Shown here piece after piece: positions 14,514 through 17,731 of a stretch of DNA of 17,731 bases. Source of the stretch: JAJZXY01 sp046706185 (GTDB lineage: Archaea > Thermoplasmatota > Thermoplasmata > Sysuiplasmatales > Sysuiplasmataceae); the NCBI GenBank assembly GCA_046706185.1, contig JBJKPR010000022.1, positions 1 through 17,731 of the forward strand. The letters run 5' to 3'. Below the pieces are notes generated by a model. It was given only the letters and a program-made list of their open reading frames with translations, was not told the origin of the DNA and made no database searches. How positions within the stretch are numbered: position 1 is the stretch's first letter; each line of letters starts with the position of its first letter. The translations under genes were made by a program, and so were the position numbers.

Positions 14514-15872
14514 CTACACTGCCGCCTCGGCGTCAGCGACATGGAGGGATGCATCGAGCGCTTCGATCCCGGCATCAATCTCCTCCTTCGTGATTATCAG
14601 CGGCGGCGCAACAATCAGGTGAGTTATCCATGCACTGACGTAGACTCCTTTCTTCATCATCTCCTGAGCCACCCTGCCCGCCATTGTCGTCTTGCCGAGA
14701 AGCTTGTCCTCCCGTGTGTTGAAAGGCTCCTTCGTCTCCCTGTTCCTGACAAGCTCGACAGCCCAGAAGAGTCCTGTCCCCCGGACGTCGCCTATGCTTC
14801 TGTGCCTCCCCTTGAGCTCATTCAGCCTTTCCCCCAGGTATGCTCCAAGCTGCCGCGACCTCTCGACGAGCCCGTTCTTCTGGTACTCCTCGATTGCGGC
14901 CACAGCCGGCGCGAGCGTGAGCGGATGCGCCTCGTATGTGTGGCCATGGGCGAACATGTTGTCCTCGAAGAAGTCAGCGACATCGGTGCTTGTCGCTGTA
15001 AGTGAGAGCGGTATGTATGCTCCTGTTATCCCCTTGGCGGTCGTCAGTATGTCAGGAACCACCCCCCATCTGTTCACAGCGAACCATTCACCTGTCCGTC
15101 CCCAGCCGGACATGACCTCATCAGCTATGAGGAGAGCTTCGTTTTCTTTGGTGATCTTGGCGATCCTCTGCATGTATCCGTCGGGCGGCACGATCACACC
15201 GTTTGTCCCTGTCACAGGCTCAACAATTACTGCCGCCACATTGCCCTCGTGCTTGAAAATGTAGTCCAGGTAGTCGGCGCATGCTATCCCGCATTCGGGG
15301 AACTTCAGGCCAAGCGGGCACCTGTAGCAGTAGGGGTCAGGTGCCCTGACAACGCCTGTTGCGTGCCCGGGCATCTCTGCCATGTACCTCCTGTGGTCTC
15401 CTGTGAGAGCTATGCTCCCTGCCGTTGAGCCATGGTACGCATCGTACCTTGCTACTATCTTGAATTTCCCCTCCTTCCTGTAGTACATCCTTGCAATCTT
15501 GACAGCCGCCTCATTCGCCTCGGTGCCTGAAGTGCCGAAGAAGAATTTCCTCAGCCCGGGCGGCAGTACCTCGAGTAGTTTGGCACTGAGCCTGGTCCTT
15601 GCCTCTGTAGTGAATTCAGGCGCAGCATACGGAAGAGTCCTTGCCTGGTCTGCGATCGCCTCAATGACTCGGCTGTTGCCGTGTCCAAGGTTGCTGCACA
15701 TGAGCTGTGATGAAAAGTCCAGGAAGCTGTTCCCCTCGCTGTCACTGAAATGACATCCCATGGCTCCGACGATCATCCTCGGCATCCATCCCCTCTGTGC
15801 CCGCCATGTGCCGTAGTTCAGCTCCTTTGTGATATCCTTTGCTGTTTGTGTTTCCATTTTCATCGCCCGCAT
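14514..15872 (-). CDS. Class III (PLP-dependent) aminotransferase
   Basis: A 452-residue fold-type I aminotransferase. The PLP lysine is Lys280 in TTAKGITGAYIPL. Phosphate-binding GTSGTEANEAAVK lies at 113-125, the stacking residue is in DAYHGST (144-150), and the cofactor-contacting Asp251 is in ADEVMSGWGRTG. A HTYEAHPL block near 313-320 belongs to the partner-subunit PLP site. The type resembles taurine, beta-alanine or omega-amino acid:pyruvate aminotransferases rather than ornithine- or GABA-specific ones; the substrate is not settled. A cysteine cluster CxxC-x8-CxxxC (182, 185, 194, 198) occurs mid-protein. Start ATG 15872 is the longest option; ATGs at 15863 and 15857 are close by, and no ribosome-binding site decides. 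It lies 81 bases upstream of the Lrp gene on the same strand. No frameshift seen. Confidence 0.9.
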   Translation of the reverse strand: MRAMKMETQTAKDITKELNYGTWRAQRGWMPRMIVGAMGCHFSDSEGNSFLDFSSQLMCSNLGHGNSRVIEAIADQARTLPYAAPEFTTEARTRLSAKLLEVLPPGLRKFFFGTSGTEANEAAVKIARMYYRKEGKFKIVARYDAYHGSTAGSIALTGDHRRYMAEMPGHATGVVRAPDPYCYRCPLGLKFPECGIACADYLDYIFKHEGNVAAVIVEPVTGTNGVIVPPDGYMQRIAKITKENEALLIADEVMSGWGRTGEWFAVNRWGVVPDILTTAKGITGAYIPLSLTATSTDVADFFEDNMFAHGHTYEAHPLTLAPAVAAIEEYQKNGLVERSRQLGAYLGERLNELKGRHRSIGDVRGTGLFWAVELVRNRETKEPFNTREDKLLGKTTMAGRVAQEMMKKGVYVSAWITHLIVAPPLIITKEEIDAGIEALDASLHVADAEAAV

Positions 15873-15926
15873 GGACGTGTTTATTTCTTCCGTCCATCAG
15901 TTCAGCAGGGAGAACACCGCCGGATT

Positions 15927-15940
15927 GTTATATATTTTTT
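15927..15940 (-). promoter_or_regulatory. TATA box of the aminotransferase gene
   Basis: On the minus strand AAAAAATATATAAC is the strongest TATA-like element in the 15873-16073 spacer. Transcription would start near 15905, leaving a leader of about 30 bases before ATG 15872. The rest of this 200-base spacer is A/T-rich and holds no gene I can support. Confidence 0.55.
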
Positions 15941-16073
15941 ATCGTCTGCATCTTTATTGTGAACTTTGTCTACATTTCCTTGATATTTCTTGGAATTAAT
16001 CCCAAAACATGAATGAGTCGCGAAAACACAATTTGCAGCCTGCTTGCGCCGCAGAGAAAGGGGTGCAGCAGCG

Positions 16074-17267
16074 TCAGATGAGGTCTTCAAATTCCCTGAC
16101 GAGCTCTGGGTATTTCTTCCTTATCGCCCCGAGTATCTCCTTGGTAGACAGGTTCTCAAGCGGGACGGTCGACATTACCTCGATCAGCTTGTCAAGTGCG
16201 ACGTCGTCAAGCGATACAAGCTTTTCCTTTGCCATGTAGTCCCTGTAGAGCTTTTCCTCAAGCAGCTCCCGCCACCCTTTCTCGTACCTCTGGAGAAACT
16301 CGTCTGAAAAGTCGTTTGCCCTGACCGCCTCGGCTGCAACCTCGCCGCACACCTTGCCTGCTATCACACCGTTGCTTATGCCTCCGCCGGTGAGCGGGTC
16401 TATCATCCTGGCAGCATCCCCAACAAGCATTATCCTGTCTGCAGTCACCTTGTCAAGCGGCGCGCTGACCGAAACACCGCCGCTGACCGTCTCCATTATG
16501 CTTGCATTCCTGAAACGTTCGTCCTTTTCGATGAAAGCGTCAAGGTAGTCTTTCGCCTCGCTCGGTCCTTTTATCTTTGACAGAAGCAGGCCGATGCCGA
16601 CATTGGCCACGTCCCTGCTCTTCGGGAAGATCCACACATATCCTCCAGGCGCGACAGATCCTATGTAGAAGTCAGTGAAACGCGGATCAAGGTCCAGGTT
16701 TGTCATCCTGTACTGGAGGTTGGAAGTTGTGTCGCGCGTCTTCAGGTTTGTGTTGAAACCGGCCCACCTCGCAACCTGCGACTCGAAGCCGTCTGCTCCG
16801 ATCACAAGCTTGGCCGAAATGTCCCTCTCCTCGCCCATCCTCCTTATCCTTACGCCTGTGATTTCTCCGCCTTCCCTGAGAAGTGCAACGACTGAGGTCT
16901 TTGTCGCTATCTCAGCTCCGTCCCGTGCTGCTTCAGTGGCAAGATACTTGTCGAAGTTGTCCCTCTCGATTACAGCACCCACCTCATCGCCTGCATTCTT
17001 CGCATCTATGAGTATGAATTTCCCGGACGGGCCGAAAATCCTTGCACCTGTCACCTGGTTGACGAACCAGCTGCTGTCTGGCTTGATGTCGACGTGCTTG
17101 AATATCTCCATCGACACGCCCTCGCCGCATCTTACTGGCGAGCCGATCTCCTGCCTTTTCTCAACGAGAAGAACATCCGCCCCATTACGGGCAGCATACC
17201 TTGCCGAGGTGCTTCCGGAAGGCCCTCCCCCGACAACTATTACATCGTAACTGTCTTTAAAGAACAC
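16074..17267 (-). CDS. Geranylgeranyl reductase (digeranylgeranylglycerophospholipid reductase)
   Basis: A 397-residue FAD flavoprotein that saturates the geranylgeranyl chains of archaeal ether lipids. The Rossmann motif VGGGPSGST lies at 12-20, GSPVRCGEG at 42-50 (with Cys47), the lipid-contacting PGGYVWIFP at 207-215, and the flavin motif GDAARMIDPLTGGGI at 283-297. The C-terminus ends in KYPELVREFEDLI. From memory it matches the crystallised Thermoplasma acidophilum enzyme throughout, including length. I use GTG 17267, which has GGGGAG just upstream, rather than TTG 17297, which lacks a signal and adds ten residues. It follows the ferredoxin gene by about 54 bases and the two are surely one operon. 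In Methanosarcina acetivorans the neighbouring ferredoxin is needed with the reductase to make fully saturated lipid, so the same pairing is expected here. Confidence 0.95.
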   Translation of the reverse strand: MFFKDSYDVIVVGGGPSGSTSARYAARNGADVLLVEKRQEIGSPVRCGEGVSMEIFKHVDIKPDSSWFVNQVTGARIFGPSGKFILIDAKNAGDEVGAVIERDNFDKYLATEAARDGAEIATKTSVVALLREGGEITGVRIRRMGEERDISAKLVIGADGFESQVARWAGFNTNLKTRDTTSNLQYRMTNLDLDPRFTDFYIGSVAPGGYVWIFPKSRDVANVGIGLLLSKIKGPSEAKDYLDAFIEKDERFRNASIMETVSGGVSVSAPLDKVTADRIMLVGDAARMIDPLTGGGISNGVIAGKVCGEVAAEAVRANDFSDEFLQRYEKGWRELLEEKLYRDYMAKEKLVSLDDVALDKLIEVMSTVPLENLSTKEILGAIRKKYPELVREFEDLI

Positions 17268-17321
17268 AGGCTCCCCCCTGAACACTGGATTTATCAAGGA
17301 ATGAGCGGAAACAGGGTCCGC

Positions 17322-17525
17322 TCAGGCGGTCGCTGCCGGAACTTTCAATCCCCTAGTTCTTATGAGCGTAAGCGCACCTACAGGACATGCCTTCACGCAG
17401 AGGCCGCAGTCAGTGCAGTCGTCGTTAAAGTCGAGTATTACCTCGTTTAGGTAGATTGCGTTGGCAGGACAGGCTCCGACACACGCACCGCAGTGCATAC
17501 ACTTGTCATCGTTCAGTTCTATCAA
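17322..17525 (-). CDS. 2[4Fe-4S] ferredoxin, electron donor candidate for geranylgeranyl reductase
   Basis: A 67-residue ferredoxin with two complete CxxCxxCxxxCP motifs: Cys9, 12, 15, 19 and Cys37, 40, 43, 47. Each ligates clusters in the usual crossed pattern. The open frame extends to TTG 17546, but TTG 17525 is preceded by AGGAGAGGT (17532-17540) at good spacing and yields the family-typical opening MIELNDDKC, so I chose it. A short basic tail with no clusters ends the protein. It precedes geranylgeranyl reductase on the same strand and probably donates low-potential electrons to it. A TATA-like element (CGTTTAATACT, 17556-17566) lies about 35 bases upstream of the start. Confidence 0.93.
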   Translation of the reverse strand: MIELNDDKCMHCGACVGACPANAIYLNEVILDFNDDCTDCGLCVKACPVGALTLIRTRGLKVPAATA

Positions 17526-17555
17526 GGCGATACCTCTCCTAATCAAACACTAACT

Positions 17556-17566
17556 AGTATTAAACG
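17556..17566 (-). promoter_or_regulatory. Candidate TATA box of the ferredoxin-reductase operon
   Basis: On the minus strand CGTTTAATACT is centred about 36 bases before TTG 17525. Transcription would start near 17535, so the AGGAGAGGT ribosome-binding site would lie at the start of the mRNA. Moderate match to the consensus. Confidence 0.45.
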
Positions 17567-17631
17567 CTATTCAGCTCGTTGTCCTTTTGTGTCTTGCAGC
17601 TTTTGTAACTGGTCAGGCTGTTGAAAACAGG

Positions 17632-17675
17632 TGATATCGGCCGAATATCATTCGCCACCGACGCCATTGGTGGCG
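17632..17675. repeat. Two adjacent inverted repeats near the right edge
   Basis: TGATAT (17632-17637) and ATATCA (17645-17650) flank CGGCCG plus one base, making an almost perfect palindrome. Immediately after, CGCCACC (17653-17659) and GGTGGCG (17669-17675) form a 7-bp stem with a 9-base loop. They sit upstream of the ferredoxin promoter and just beyond a possible minus-strand stop codon at 17681-17683. They could be operator sites or the 3' hairpins of a gene beyond the window. The surrounding 17547-17731 holds no complete gene. Confidence 0.5.
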
Positions 17676-17731
17676 GTGTGCTATCCGGGTGATGGCCTGA
17701 TGAGCCTGGCGCCATCGCTGAACAGATCCAT

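Noticed and set aside
15902..16090. 62-codon minus-strand frame in the spacer before the aminotransferase
   Set aside because: It begins inside the reductase C-terminus, covers the aminotransferase TATA box and has no recognisable domain or ribosome-binding site.
17681..17731. Possible minus-strand gene end (16 codons then TAG) or plus-strand gene start (ATG 17700)
   Set aside because: Only 10-16 codons are visible in each direction, so neither can be supported as a gene without more sequence.
5232..17731. Mobile elements, CRISPR arrays, toxin-antitoxin or phage genes
   Set aside because: I looked for transposase, integrase, regular repeat-spacer patterns and small paired genes and saw none that can be supported.

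Overview
The window looks like chromosomal DNA of a moderately GC-rich archaeon, most likely from the class Thermoplasmata (Thermoplasmatota). The archaeal evidence is a ribosomal protein S17e (eS17) gene, TATA-type promoters (one implying a leaderless mRNA), mevalonate kinase, and a ferredoxin/geranylgeranyl reductase pair for saturating ether lipids. The reductase closely resembles what I remember of the Thermoplasma acidophilum enzyme, which points to Thermoplasmata. The classical mevalonate 5-kinase is not what Thermoplasma itself uses, so the organism is probably outside the Thermoplasma group proper. This placement is inference; no rRNA is present.

Layout. (1) 1-3786, + strand: an smc-scpA-scpB condensin operon, with smc cut at its 5' end by the window edge. 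(2) 3841-3914, - strand: tRNA-Arg(GCG) with its own TATA box. (3) 4038-5231, + strand: an MFS transporter. (4) 5260-5451, - strand: the S17e gene with its own promoter. (5) 5553-10008, - strand: a tight five-gene cluster read ATPase-permease-TraB-ATPase-permease, that is two ABC-2 exporters with a TraB/PrgY-type protein between them. (6) 10139-10957, - strand: an aldo/keto reductase. (7) 11090-13870, + strand: an isoprenylcysteine methyltransferase-like membrane protein, mevalonate kinase and imidazolonepropionase, closed by a hairpin plus T-tract. (8) 13908-15872, - strand: an Lrp/AsnC regulator, and upstream of it a class III aminotransferase. (9) 16074-17525, - strand: a 2[4Fe-4S] ferredoxin followed by geranylgeranyl reductase. 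(10) 17547-17731: no complete gene, two inverted repeats.

Functional links. Mevalonate kinase (isoprenoid precursor supply) and the ferredoxin-reductase pair (final lipid saturation) belong to the same membrane-lipid programme although about 4 kb apart. Imidazolonepropionase, the Lrp-type regulator and the aminotransferase suggest amino-acid catabolism nearby. The most unusual unit is the double ABC-2 exporter/TraB cluster, whose cargo is unknown. I saw no CRISPR array, insertion sequence, integrase or phage gene; most of the window is ordinary archaeal core genome.
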